Of a stretch of DNA of 64,000 bases, positions 40,762 to 49,800 are shown in pieces (position 1 is the stretch's first letter; the number at the start of each line of letters is the position of its first letter). Position numbers and translations under genes: made by a program. The notes under the pieces were generated by a model. That model was not told the DNA's origin. It did not search any database and saw nothing but the letters and a program-made list of their open reading frames with translations. The DNA comes from Paenibacillus thalictri (GTDB taxonomy: Bacteria; Bacillota; Bacilli; Paenibacillales; NBRC-103111), in the NCBI RefSeq assembly GCF_004307995.1, contig NZ_SIRE01000003.1, positions 186,001 to 250,000 on the forward strand, in the 5' to 3' direction.

Positions 40762-42279
40762 ATGTCGGAGATCGCTTTGGAAATGCGCGGCATTACCAAG
40801 CAGTTTCCAGGGGTAAGGGCGTTAAACGACGTTACCTTTCAAGTGAAGAGAGGTCAGGTTCACGCGCTTTGCGGCGAGAACGGAGCCGGCAAATCGACGC
40901 TGATGAAGGTGCTGAGCGGGCTTTACCCTAAGGGAACGTATGAAGGGCAAATTTGGATCGACGGCAAAGAGGTATCTTTTCATAACGTGCGCGAAGCCGA
41001 GCAGGCGGGTATTGCTATCATTTATCAGGAGTTGGCTCTGGTTAAGGGGCTGTCGGTCGGCGAAAATTTGTTTCTCGGCAACGAGCGGGCGAAATACGGC
41101 ATAATGCAGTGGAACCGGGTTTACCAGGAGACAGAGAAATGGCTGAATGAAGTCGGGTTGAAAGGGATTCGGGCGGAGCAAATTACGGGCCATCTCGGCA
41201 TCGGGCAGCAGCAGCTTGTGGAAATTGCCAAGGCGCTTTCGAAGAACGCCAAGATCCTCATTCTTGATGAGCCGACGGCGGCTTTGACCGAGCAGGAAGT
41301 GGCGATCCTGCTTAATATATTGCGGGAATTCAAGAAACGCGGCGTAACGTGCATCTACATTTCCCACAAGTTAAACGAAGTGTTCGACGTTTGCGATACC
41401 ATCACCATTTTGCGCGACGGACATACGATTACAACCGAACCAACCGCGCAATTGAGCGAAAATAAAGTGATCTCGTATATGGTCGGACGCGAGCTGAAAG
41501 AGCTGTTTCCGTATGTGCCTTCCAGCCCTGGGGAGGTGGCGTTGTCGGTGCAGAACTTTTCGTTATGGTCGCAAGGAATGAACCGCAAGGTGATCGACAA
41601 CGTATCGTTTGAGGTGCGGCAAGGGGAAATTCTCGGCATCTCCGGTTTGATGGGAGCTGGCCGCACCGAGCTGATGATGGGGTTGTTTGGCGCTTATGGC
41701 GGGGTTATGCAAGGGAAGGTGGCCGTCTCCGGCAAAACGGTGAATATCAGAAGCCCGCAGGACGCCATTCGCGCCGGCATGGGCCTTGTATCCGAGGACC
41801 GCAAGAAGCTGGGACTTGTGCTGAATATGGACATTCGCAAAAATACGAGTATCGCCAGCCTTAAAGCCGTATCCGATTGGGGCGTCATTAACGAAAACAA
41901 AGAAATCCACAGCGCCAAAGCCTACCAGCAATCGCTTCGGATCAAAGCCAACTCGGTGGAAACGGTGGTGGGCACGTTAAGCGGCGGCAACCAGCAGAAG
42001 GTCGTGCTGGGCAAGTGGCTGATGACGAAACCGAAAGTGCTTATTTTGGATGAGCCGACCCGTGGGATCGACGTGGGGGCCAAATTTGAAATTTACAATA
42101 TTATCAATCAACTGGTGCGCGAAGGCGTAGCCATTATTATGATTTCATCGGAGCTTCCCGAGGTGATGGGCATGAGCCACCGGATCATGGTGCTGTGCGA
42201 GGGCAGATTTACCGCCCATTTCCAGCGTGAGGAAGCGACGCAGGAAAAAATTATGCATGCGGCGACGGGGGGCAAATAA
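40762..42279 (+). CDS. gguA: Sugar ABC transporter ATP-binding protein (GguA/MmsA/XylG type)
   Basis: 505 aa from ATG 40762 after AAAGGAAAGGAGAGAAGCGG. Two fused ABC domains: the first with GENGAGKST, GHLGIGQQQLVEIAK and LILDEPTAAL; the second with GLMGAGRTELMMG, LSGGNQQKVVLGKW and LILDEPTRGIDVG. This is the normal degenerate tandem structure of the sugar (ribose/xylose) importers. Works with ChvE and GguB. An in-frame upstream ATG falls inside the palindromic element and is not used. Confidence 0.92.
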   Translation: MSEIALEMRGITKQFPGVRALNDVTFQVKRGQVHALCGENGAGKSTLMKVLSGLYPKGTYEGQIWIDGKEVSFHNVREAEQAGIAIIYQELALVKGLSVGENLFLGNERAKYGIMQWNRVYQETEKWLNEVGLKGIRAEQITGHLGIGQQQLVEIAKALSKNAKILILDEPTAALTEQEVAILLNILREFKKRGVTCIYISHKLNEVFDVCDTITILRDGHTITTEPTAQLSENKVISYMVGRELKELFPYVPSSPGEVALSVQNFSLWSQGMNRKVIDNVSFEVRQGEILGISGLMGAGRTELMMGLFGAYGGVMQGKVAVSGKTVNIRSPQDAIRAGMGLVSEDRKKLGLVLNMDIRKNTSIASLKAVSDWGVINENKEIHSAKAYQQSLRIKANSVETVVGTLSGGNQQKVVLGKWLMTKPKVLILDEPTRGIDVGAKFEIYNIINQLVREGVAIIMISSELPEVMGMSHRIMVLCEGRFTAHFQREEATQEKIMHAATGGK

Positions 42280-43461
42280 ATGAGCGCAGATGTTGGCACG
42301 GAGACGGTCACCAGCATGTCCGAAACAAAACGCAAGTTGTTTCAGCTGGACGTGCGGGCTTTTACGATGATTGGCGCTTTAATTTTCATCTGGCTGTTGT
42401 TTACTTTATTAAACGATTCTTTCCTGACGCCGCGTAATTTGTCCAACCTGTTCCTGCAAATGTCGGTGACGGCGGTGCTGGCGATCGGCATGGTACTGGT
42501 CATCGTGGCGGGACAAATCGATTTGTCCATCGGCTCGCTTGTCGGGATGACCGGGGGAGTGGCGGCGATTCTCAACGTCTGGCATGGCTGGGATACGGTA
42601 CCGGTGGTGATCGTGACCGTCGCTTTGGGCGCGTTGGTTGGTCTTATCCAAGGGTGGTGGGTTGCTTACCGGGCCGTTCCCGCTTTTATTGTCACATTAG
42701 GCGGCATGCTTGTGTATCGCGGGGTGCTGCTGATGATTAGCGGCAGTAAAACGATAGCCCCGATGTCCCCGGAGTTCCGCAAAATCGGCCAGGCGTATGT
42801 CGGCGCCAATGTGGGGCTGCTGCTTGCCGTTATCGCTTTTGCCGTGACGATATTTATCGTATTCCGCAAGCGGGCTTCCCGGATCAAATACGGCTTTGAA
42901 GCTCCGTCTGCAAGCGCGAGCATTATAAAATGTTTGTTTTACGGCGTGCTGATTATCGGTTTTGTGCTGCTGATGAATCAGTACCAGGGTATCCCGGTGC
43001 CTTTTGTGATTGTTATTTTACTCGCCGTTATTTTTACCTTTATTTCCAAAAACACCGTATTCGGCCGCCAGGTGTATGCCATCGGCGGTAATGCGGAAGC
43101 GTCCAGCTTGTCCGGCATCAACATCAAGCGCAGGCTGCTGCTTGTGTTTGTGTTGTGCAATACGCTCGCTGCAATAGCCGGCATTATTTTGACGGCAAGG
43201 CTTAATGCAGCTACCGGCACGAGCGGGGTAAATATGGAGTTGGATGCGATTGCGGCGTGTGTCATCGGCGGCACCAGTCTTGTCGGCGGCGCCGGCACGA
43301 TTCCCGGAGCGATCATCGGAGCGCTGGTCATGGCCAGCCTCGACAATGGCATGAGCATCATGAATCTCGATTCGTTCTGGCAGTACATCGTCAAAGGGTT
43401 GATTCTTGTGCTTGCGGTGTGGGTCGATATCTACAGCCGGCAAAAGAAAAAGGTCGCGTAA
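42280..43461 (+). CDS. gguB: Sugar ABC transporter permease (GguB/XylH type)
   Basis: 393 aa with about ten to eleven membrane segments. GMVLVIVAGQIDLSIGSLVG and TLGGMLVYRGVLLMISGSKT in the first half, then AIGGNAEASSLSGINIKRRL in the last, are the hallmarks of the XylH/GguB group. ATG 42280 immediately follows the gguA stop codon (no gap), implying coupling. A terminator follows at 43490-43528. Confidence 0.92.
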   Translation: MSADVGTETVTSMSETKRKLFQLDVRAFTMIGALIFIWLLFTLLNDSFLTPRNLSNLFLQMSVTAVLAIGMVLVIVAGQIDLSIGSLVGMTGGVAAILNVWHGWDTVPVVIVTVALGALVGLIQGWWVAYRAVPAFIVTLGGMLVYRGVLLMISGSKTIAPMSPEFRKIGQAYVGANVGLLLAVIAFAVTIFIVFRKRASRIKYGFEAPSASASIIKCLFYGVLIIGFVLLMNQYQGIPVPFVIVILLAVIFTFISKNTVFGRQVYAIGGNAEASSLSGINIKRRLLLVFVLCNTLAAIAGIILTARLNAATGTSGVNMELDAIAACVIGGTSLVGGAGTIPGAIIGALVMASLDNGMSIMNLDSFWQYIVKGLILVLAVWVDIYSRQKKKVA

Positions 43462-43489
43462 TCGTGCGGCCGGTCTACTAAAATAGCAG

Positions 43490-43528
43490 AAGCGGGTTTC
43501 CTGGCATTCGGGAAATCCGCTTTTTTGC
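43490..43528 (+). terminator. Terminator of the gguAB operon
   Basis: AAGCGGGTTTCC pairs with GGAAATCCGCTT (one bulge) followed by six T. Confidence 0.85.
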
Positions 43529-43673
43529 GTGCTCTCATTTTTTTCCTGATTCTCATAACGGGCAGATGCACGGGTCATATTAAAAAAGCGCGGGAAATGC
43601 GGATAGGGTCAGAGATGGATGGGCTAAAAAAGTAAGCATGGAACGATAGATCAGGGCCGGGGAGGCGGACTTC

Positions 43674-44579
43674 ATGTTGTTTACCGCAATAAAACCTATG
43701 ACCGCCAGCAAAGGAAAGGAAGCTTTCGACGACGAGCAGTTCCTCTTTGAGCCTATGTACGGTGGCGTCAGGCTGCTGCTGCATAAGAAGGGTGGGCGGA
43801 TTGAAGCCTACACCCGGTCGGGGAGCATCGTCACCTTCAAATTCCCGGAGCTGAAGGAAGCGGCTGCGCAAATGACCGCCGAATCAGCGATAGTCGACTG
43901 CGAAGGAATCGTCTTACGTGACGGCAAACCGGCGTTTGACGATACTTTGTACAGGCTGCGGATCAGTCAAGCGGCCAAAATCGCCGGCGCCCGCATGACG
44001 CATCCCGCAACGTTTGTTGCGATGGATGTCTTATATATGGATGGCCCGGTGCTCGAAGAACCGCTGACGATGCGAAAACAACGCTTAAATGAGCTGATTG
44101 CTCCCTCTCAGACCATTGCCCAAACGATGTTTGTGCAAGGACAAGGAAAAGCGCTATTTGATTTAACCGGGCAGATGGGCTTAAAAGGCGTAGTCGCCAA
44201 ACGAAAGGACTCGCCTTATCTTCCTGGTGCGAGAAGCGAAGATTGGATCGGAATCACTCATCCCCGAACGATAGACGCCGTTATTCTGGGATATACAACC
44301 AACCCTCTGGCCTTGCGGATCGGCCTGCATTTTAGGACGGTTGCAAACAAGCCGGTAGGCGTTGTAAAGGATGGAATCAAGCCGCAAGAGGCGGCTGCGT
44401 TCCTGAAGACGGCTGTGCGTTTGCATACATTTAGCAATCATGGGACACAATGGATTGAACCCTGCTTATGCTGCAGGATCCAATATTTGGATTCCTCCGA
44501 ATTGCACCAACTGCAGGATATTACCTTTTTAGGCTTTTTGCCGGAGAAACGGCCTGAAGATTGCATGTGGTCGTATTAA
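43674..44579 (+). CDS. ATP-dependent DNA ligase homologue lacking catalytic residues
   Basis: 301 aa that align along their length with the adenylation and OB domains of Firmicute ATP-dependent DNA ligases of the LigD type. Motif I, normally E-P-K-x-D-G-x-R, is E26-P-M28-Y-G30-G-V-R: the adenylated Lys is Met and the Asp is Gly. Motif III is D75-C-E instead of D-G-E, motif IV has Lys171 for Glu (LKGVVAKRKDSPY), and the motif V Lys is Gly193 (WIGITH). The other segments are well kept. It cannot adenylate itself as a normal ligase. A non-catalytic role (for instance DNA or Ku binding) or early decay are both possible. RBS GGGGAGGCGGACTTC. Confidence 0.8.
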   Translation: MLFTAIKPMTASKGKEAFDDEQFLFEPMYGGVRLLLHKKGGRIEAYTRSGSIVTFKFPELKEAAAQMTAESAIVDCEGIVLRDGKPAFDDTLYRLRISQAAKIAGARMTHPATFVAMDVLYMDGPVLEEPLTMRKQRLNELIAPSQTIAQTMFVQGQGKALFDLTGQMGLKGVVAKRKDSPYLPGARSEDWIGITHPRTIDAVILGYTTNPLALRIGLHFRTVANKPVGVVKDGIKPQEAAAFLKTAVRLHTFSNHGTQWIEPCLCCRIQYLDSSELHQLQDITFLGFLPEKRPEDCMWSY

Positions 44580-44615
44580 ACAGGAAGACGAAGGCGCAGG
44601 AAAGGGGAGAGGAGC

Positions 44616-46187
44616 ATGCTGCTTAATTGGCTGATGAGAAAAAAGAAGCTGCCGCACGAGCGGTCCGCACCGAGCAGTCCGGATGAGCCGCTGACGCGCA
44701 TATCCGGCAATTTAGCCGATACCGTAACATGGATTCAAGCCACCTTGGGCAACCCCAGCGACCTTATTATCCGCTCGTTTACCATCGGAGACAGCGGCCG
44801 GGAGTGTGTTGTCGTATGCATTGACGGACTGGTCAATAAGGATCTCGTGAATGTGCAAATTATGGAAAACTTGCAGCTCCGTTTGTCGGCCGCCGATGTG
44901 CAGCTTCCGGCCGATGCCGAAGCCCTTGCGGGCAAATTGGAACGTGAAGTTTTGTCCACTCACGAGTTGAATAAAAAGGTCCATCTGGAAGATATCATTG
45001 CTGCTATCCTTTCCGGGGATACGGCGATATTGATCGATGGAGCAAGAGAAGCGCTGATCGTCGGCACTTCGGGCTGGGCCAGCAGAGGCATCGAGGAACC
45101 TGAAACGGAAACGCTTGTACGCGGGCCAAGAGAAGGGTTTGCCGAAAGCTTGCGCACCAATCTGTCGCTGATCCGCAAAAATTTGCGCGACCCCCATCTT
45201 CGTTTCCATTCGTTAACCGTCGGAAGAAGATCAAGAAGGCAGCTGGTTATCGCTTATGTGGAAGGAATTATCCACCCGCAGCTCGTGGCTGAAGCCAAGC
45301 GCCGGCTACAATCGCTGGATATGGATGATCCGCAAGAGTCGGGCGAAATCGAGCAGTGGATCGAAGACAGCTTTTTATCCCCTTTTCCGCAAATATTGCA
45401 TACGGAAAGGCCGGATAAGGTGTTTTCTTCCTTGCTGCAGGGCAGGCTGGCGATACTGCTGGACGGAACTCCCTTTGTTTTGATCGCGCCGCTTACGTTT
45501 GTCTCTTTGTTTCAATCGCCGGAAGACTACTACGAACGTTGGCTTATCGGATCGCTCACCCGATTACTGAGATATGTGGCGGCGGCCGTTTCTTTATTTA
45601 CACCGTCGCTGTATATCGCTTTGGTTTCATTTCATCAAGGGATGCTGCCGTCCAAATTAGCTTTTTCCATTGCCGCGGCAAGAGAAGGACTGCCTTTTCC
45701 CGCTGCGGTGGAAGCGTTCTTGATGGAGGCGACCATCGAACTGCTGCGCGAAGCGGGCCTTCGTCTGCCGAAACCGGTCGGCCAAACGATTGGTGTCGTC
45801 GGCGGGCTTGTTATCGGCGAAGCCGCAGTCAAAGCGGGAATTGTCAGCCCAACGATGGTCATCGTTGTTTCATTGACGGCGATTGCTTCGTTTACGATAC
45901 CTTCCTACAGTGCGGGCATTACTTTTCGCATATTGCGTTTTGGGATGATGCTTGCTTCGGGAGTGTTTGGTTTGTTTGGCATGGTCCTGTATTTTATTAT
46001 GATTTGTGTGCATCTGGCCAACTTAAAAAGTTTGGGTATTCCGTATACCGCACCGTTGTCGGTCAGCTTTAAAGATGATTGGAAAGATATGCTGATCCGA
46101 GCCCCTATCGCGATGCTGAAAAAACGACCGATCATCATGGAAACTAACAATGAAACCCGTATGAACAAGGAGGGAAATGGAACGTGA
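44616..46187 (+). CDS. Spore germination receptor A subunit (GerAA/GerKA family)
   Basis: 523 aa. N-terminal hydrophilic region (about 1-290) followed by about five membrane segments (LLRYVAAAVSLFTPSLYIAL, GIVSPTMVIVVSLTAIASFT, MMLASGVFGLFGMVLYFIMI). The GerA hallmarks FHQGMLPSKLAFSIAAAREG, PFPAAVEAFLMEATIELLRE and PKPVGQTIGVVGGLVIGEAA are complete. The GerA receptor sits in the spore inner membrane and starts germination with nutrients. It overlaps the B subunit gene by four bases. RBS GGGGAGAGGAGC before ATG 44616. Confidence 0.93.
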   Translation: MLLNWLMRKKKLPHERSAPSSPDEPLTRISGNLADTVTWIQATLGNPSDLIIRSFTIGDSGRECVVVCIDGLVNKDLVNVQIMENLQLRLSAADVQLPADAEALAGKLEREVLSTHELNKKVHLEDIIAAILSGDTAILIDGAREALIVGTSGWASRGIEEPETETLVRGPREGFAESLRTNLSLIRKNLRDPHLRFHSLTVGRRSRRQLVIAYVEGIIHPQLVAEAKRRLQSLDMDDPQESGEIEQWIEDSFLSPFPQILHTERPDKVFSSLLQGRLAILLDGTPFVLIAPLTFVSLFQSPEDYYERWLIGSLTRLLRYVAAAVSLFTPSLYIALVSFHQGMLPSKLAFSIAAAREGLPFPAAVEAFLMEATIELLREAGLRLPKPVGQTIGVVGGLVIGEAAVKAGIVSPTMVIVVSLTAIASFTIPSYSAGITFRILRFGMMLASGVFGLFGMVLYFIMICVHLANLKSLGIPYTAPLSVSFKDDWKDMLIRAPIAMLKKRPIIMETNNETRMNKEGNGT

Positions 46188-47293
46188 AGGCGTTTGAATA
46201 CGGCGATCGCGAGGTAGGCTCGGGCGAAATGATGTTTGGCGTAGCCAATATGGTCATTGGGTTTGGCGTTCTGACATTGCCCAGATCGATTGCGGAGCAA
46301 ACTCATACTTACGCAACCGGGTTGCTTGCTATTTTTGCCGGTGGCATGGTGGCCCTGCTGTTCACGTGGATAACGGCCAAGCTGGTCAGTCATTTTCCCA
46401 ATCAGAACTTGTTCCAATTGTCGGCTGTGATCATCAATAAACCGGCGGCATACGTGCTGACCGTGCTGTTTGCATGTTACAGCTTGTTTTTTGCAAGCTA
46501 CGAAATCAGGGGAGTGACTACGATATCCAAGCTTTATTTGTTGAATCGAACTCCCGACGAGGTCGTTTGCCTCGTATTTCTGCTTGTTATCGTTTATGCG
46601 GTGGCCGGCTCCAGCACGGCGCTGCTGCGTGTCAATCTGATCTTTTTTCCGCTTATCGTGATTATTGTCATCTTGCTGCTGCTTCTGAATCATGGATTTT
46701 TCGAGTTGAAAAATATAAAGCCGTTTTATTTGACAGGTTGGAAAAATATAGCCGCCGGCGCGAAAGAGACGACCTTTTCTTTTTTGGGTTTTGAGATTTT
46801 GCTATTTTACGGGGCATTTTCCAATAAACCTCATCAAATTGCAAAAGCGGCGATGATCGGGCTGTTGGTCCCCGTGCTTCTTTACATGCTTATATTTACT
46901 TTTGTTATCGGCTCCTTCGGAGTCGAGTCGACAAGCAATGTGTTATTTCCGACGATGGAGCTGGCCAAACAAGCGGAAGTGCCGGGAGGATTTCTGGAAC
47001 GGTTCGAATCGTTGTTTTTTATCATCTGGGTCATGACCTTGTTCAGCACGGCGGCGATGGGACTTTGCGTTGTCATTATGGCATTGCAAGCGATGATGGG
47101 CAAGGTGCGCAAGCTGACGCTGCTTTATTGTGCAACCCCGGTATGTTACCTAATCGCCATGTCCCCGCAAGATCAGCAGCAAATGAATACGTTTGGAAAG
47201 TGGGTCAGTTACGCCGGTATCCTGATGGGAATGGTGGTTCCAGCTATGCTGTTAGTCTTGTTTAAGATGAGGGGCGGGAAACAGCATGGTTAA
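46184..47293 (+). CDS. Spore germination receptor B subunit (GerAB family)
   Basis: 369 aa with about ten membrane segments, APC-superfamily fold. GEMMFGVANMVIGFGVLTLP at the start and the GATTIS-like position in ASYEIRGVTTISKLYLLNRT are typical of GerAB. It binds the germinant amino acid or sugar in known members; the ligand here is unknown. Start ATG 46184 is reported as the upstream Val/Met coupled codon overlapping the A subunit stop; the end overlaps the C subunit gene by eight bases. Confidence 0.92.
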   Translation: MKAFEYGDREVGSGEMMFGVANMVIGFGVLTLPRSIAEQTHTYATGLLAIFAGGMVALLFTWITAKLVSHFPNQNLFQLSAVIINKPAAYVLTVLFACYSLFFASYEIRGVTTISKLYLLNRTPDEVVCLVFLLVIVYAVAGSSTALLRVNLIFFPLIVIIVILLLLLNHGFFELKNIKPFYLTGWKNIAAGAKETTFSFLGFEILLFYGAFSNKPHQIAKAAMIGLLVPVLLYMLIFTFVIGSFGVESTSNVLFPTMELAKQAEVPGGFLERFESLFFIIWVMTLFSTAAMGLCVVIMALQAMMGKVRKLTLLYCATPVCYLIAMSPQDQQQMNTFGKWVSYAGILMGMVVPAMLLVLFKMRGGKQHG

Positions 47294-48500
47294 AAAATTG
47301 AAATGGGGTATGTTTTGCTGCTTTGCTATCGTGACGACCGGATGCTGGGACCGGGTCGAAATCGAAAGCCGCGGTTTTGTTACCGGCGCCGTCATCGATA
47401 TGGAGGAGGCAAGCGCCTCCGGTTCCCAAGGGAATGATGGTTCAAACCAAGCACGAACAAGGAATTTTATCGCCACCTATCAGTTCGTTATCCCGGGACA
47501 ATTGCAGGGCAATGGCGGAGAAGATGGTAAGGGCGGGCCGGGTAAAGCCTTTATTAACCTCACCTCCAAAGGCACAACGATTACGCAGATCGACAGAATA
47601 ATGTCGGAACGGTTTAGTCGGCCGCCGTATATGGAGCATGCCAAAATGATCATTTTCTCCGACAGACTGGCGCAAAGCGCGGCCATGCCGGAAGCGCTGG
47701 ATTTTTATCTGCGCAATATGGAGATACGGCGTGCCACAAGAGTCCTGGTCGCCAAAGGAAATGCCAGAGAGGTCATGGAGGTTAACGAAAAAGCGGAGCA
47801 TTTGCCCGTCGACTACATTGAAAGCACATCTAGAAACTATTTGAAGAACGCCCGGATGTTAAAACCTACCGTGATTGGAGAGCTGCATAACTGGTATTTA
47901 ACAGCCCGAAGTTTTGTATTGCCGCTGCTGACCGTCGAGAATCGTGAGGCTAAACTGAACGGCGCAGCCGTTTTTCAAGGAAAGACCCGCAAAATGCTTG
48001 GTTATTTGAATGGAGACGAAACGGTCGCTCTGAATTTGCTCACGAATCGATTTAAAGAAAGCGTGTTGGAGCAAGTGATGGATGGCGTCACCGTAGTTTT
48101 GGAGCTTAAATATGCAAAAACAAGCATTCAAGCCGACGCCACGGATATCGGACATATTGTGTTTAACGTCAAGATCGATGCCGCAGGCAACATCGCGGAA
48201 AGCTCGGACACACTGGATTTTATCCATTCGCAGGCCGTTCCCGAGATTGAACTTAAGGCGGCGGCTGAGCTCGAAAAAAAGGTCATGCAGCTTGTCTCGA
48301 AAATGCAGCACGATTTTAAAACGGATGTGATCGGTTTGGGGGATTACTTGAACGAGGAGCATTATGCCGTATGGCAAAAAATAAAAAACAATTGGGACAG
48401 CGGGGAACACCGTTTCGCCGATTGCCGGGTTGAGGTTCATGCGAAAATCAAAATCACGGATACCCGAGCCATAAATAAAGTGAACTCATCAACAAATTAA
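47286..48500 (+). CDS. Spore germination receptor C subunit (GerAC lipoprotein)
   Basis: 404 aa. Lipobox TTGCWDRVEIESRGFV, exactly the GerAC start (GCWDxxEI). Further GerAC segments are FSRPPYMEHAKMIIFSDRLA and the C-terminal FKTDVIGLGDYLNEEHYAVW. Lipidated and exposed on the outer face of the spore inner membrane. Start ATG 47286. A small ORF follows after 15 bases. Confidence 0.93.
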   Translation: MVKKLKWGMFCCFAIVTTGCWDRVEIESRGFVTGAVIDMEEASASGSQGNDGSNQARTRNFIATYQFVIPGQLQGNGGEDGKGGPGKAFINLTSKGTTITQIDRIMSERFSRPPYMEHAKMIIFSDRLAQSAAMPEALDFYLRNMEIRRATRVLVAKGNAREVMEVNEKAEHLPVDYIESTSRNYLKNARMLKPTVIGELHNWYLTARSFVLPLLTVENREAKLNGAAVFQGKTRKMLGYLNGDETVALNLLTNRFKESVLEQVMDGVTVVLELKYAKTSIQADATDIGHIVFNVKIDAAGNIAESSDTLDFIHSQAVPEIELKAAAELEKKVMQLVSKMQHDFKTDVIGLGDYLNEEHYAVWQKIKNNWDSGEHRFADCRVEVHAKIKITDTRAINKVNSSTN

Positions 48501-48515
48501 GGGCAGGTGTGCGGT

Positions 48516-48662
48516 ATGTGGGAAGAGATCGCTAGGAAACTTTTGTCCAAATCGGTCATGATTAATGCGATTTTAAGTGTGCTCATTCCCTGGGGAGTCA
48601 GCAAAACAAATGAAGCGCTGCACCGCAATGGAGATCCTCCCTGGAAAAAAGACAAGGAGTAA
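48516..48662 (+). CDS. 48-aa putative membrane-associated protein at the end of the ger operon
   Basis: ATG 48516 to TAA 48662. The protein has one hydrophobic stretch (SVMINAILSVLIPWGVSK) between a charged N-terminus (MWEEIARKLLSK) and a charged C-terminus (PPWKKDKE). It starts 15 bases after gerC in the same direction with GGGCAGGTGTGCGG before it. Small D subunits occur beside some GerA-type receptors, but they usually have about 70 aa and two membrane segments, so membership is only a hypothesis. Confidence 0.55.
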   Translation: MWEEIARKLLSKSVMINAILSVLIPWGVSKTNEALHRNGDPPWKKDKE

Positions 48663-48778
48663 ATGCAAGGCAGATGGAAAATATTAAGCAATGAATCCTT
48701 CTTCTCCGAGTGATACAATGGGATACACTCATGAGCGGCTGCATATCTCCCGTTGACAGCCGCTTGTGAGTCAAACTA

Positions 48779-48900
48779 AAAAGGCCGAAGCTTTTTGCAA
48801 AAAAAAGCGCGGGGGAACCCTTCCATTGGGGTGAAGCCACGTCGTTGTGGCCGGGTGATTGCTCTTTGACCCGAATCCGTCAGCTAACCTCGCAGGCCGT
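48779..48900 (+). promoter_or_regulatory. ydaO-type c-di-AMP riboswitch
   Basis: The conserved ydaO/yuaA blocks occur in order: GGCCGAAGC, CGGGGGAACCC, GGGGTGAAGCC, then GACCCGAATCCGTCAGC and TAACCTCGCAGGCC. These are the core bases of the pseudo-symmetric two-site c-di-AMP aptamer. The gene behind it is a secreted LysM-CAP protein, a usual type of target. Binding of c-di-AMP normally turns expression off. No clear terminator hairpin was placed between aptamer and gene, so control may be translational. Confidence 0.92.
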
Positions 48901-48919
48901 CATAAGGAGAGGAAACCAA

Positions 48920-49732
48920 ATGTTTCGTTTTAAAAAATCAGTTCTTACCGGTGCATTAGCTATCAGCACATTGATCGGAGCGACAGCGGCTTCAGCCGCC
49001 CCTTATACGGTAACAAGCAACGATACGATGTGGAAGATTTCCCAGAAATATGGCGTGGATTTGACTTCGTTACTGCAAATGAACCCTCAGGTGACAAATG
49101 CGAATAACATTTGGCCTGGAATCGTATTAAATATTCCCGGATGGAGCTTTGGCTCGGGTTACTGGTTCAGCGGCGGCTCGCAGCAAGGCGTGCCAACTAC
49201 CGGATCCCAAACTCCAGGCTCCGGCAATGGCTCGACCTCCGGTTCCGGCTCCGTAGGCACAGGCTCCGGTTCGACTAACCCCGGTTCGGTTAACTCCGGT
49301 TCCGGCTCCGCAAACTCGGGATCGGCTAACTCCGGCTCAACTTCTGGTTCGGTGACAAGCACATCCGCATTTGCCAGCCAGGTGGTAGCGTTAGTTAACC
49401 AAGAGCGCGCCAAATCCGGACTTAAGTCGTTAGCCAGCGACAGCGCATTGTCTTCAATGGCGCTTGATAAAGCAAAGGACATGTATACCAATAACTATTT
49501 TGATCATACATCGCCAACTTACGGTTCTCCCTTTGATATGATGAGATCATACGGAATTTCGTACACCTACGCCGGCGAAAACATTGCCAAAGGGCAGCAA
49601 TCGCCGCAAGAAGTGATGAATTCGTGGATGAACAGCGCAGGCCACCGTCAAAATATTTTAAGCCCGAATTATACCAAAATCGGTGTTGCTTATTATAACG
49701 GCGAGTGGGTTCAGGAATTTATCGCCAACTAA
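48920..49732 (+). CDS. Secreted LysM and CAP (SCP/YkwD-like) domain protein
   Basis: 270 aa from ATG 48920 after AAGGAGAGGAAACCAA. Signal peptide 1-27 ending SAASA-like AAPYTV, one LysM peptidoglycan-binding domain (YTVTSNDTMWKISQKYGVDL, residues about 28-73), a Gly/Ser/Thr linker with repeated SGS units (about 85-140), and a C-terminal CAP domain (residues about 145-270: LVNQERAKSGLKSLASDSAL, FDHTSPTYG, AGENIAKGQ, SAGHRQNILSPNYTKIG). Binds the cell wall; CAP function in bacteria is unclear. Controlled by the c-di-AMP riboswitch just upstream, which ties it to osmotic and wall homeostasis. Confidence 0.92.
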   Translation: MFRFKKSVLTGALAISTLIGATAASAAPYTVTSNDTMWKISQKYGVDLTSLLQMNPQVTNANNIWPGIVLNIPGWSFGSGYWFSGGSQQGVPTTGSQTPGSGNGSTSGSGSVGTGSGSTNPGSVNSGSGSANSGSANSGSTSGSVTSTSAFASQVVALVNQERAKSGLKSLASDSALSSMALDKAKDMYTNNYFDHTSPTYGSPFDMMRSYGISYTYAGENIAKGQQSPQEVMNSWMNSAGHRQNILSPNYTKIGVAYYNGEWVQEFIAN

Positions 49733-49747
49733 TTTGGATATAAAGCA

Positions 49748-49788
49748 AAAGCTTCTCACGCTTATAATGGCGCGGGAAGCTTTTTTTC
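49748..49788 (+). terminator. Terminator after the LysM-CAP gene
   Basis: AAAGCTTC (49748-49755) and GAAGCTTT (49776-49783) with an inner partial stem, then a T-run of seven. Confidence 0.8.
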
Positions 49789-49800
49789 ATGCTTATAACT

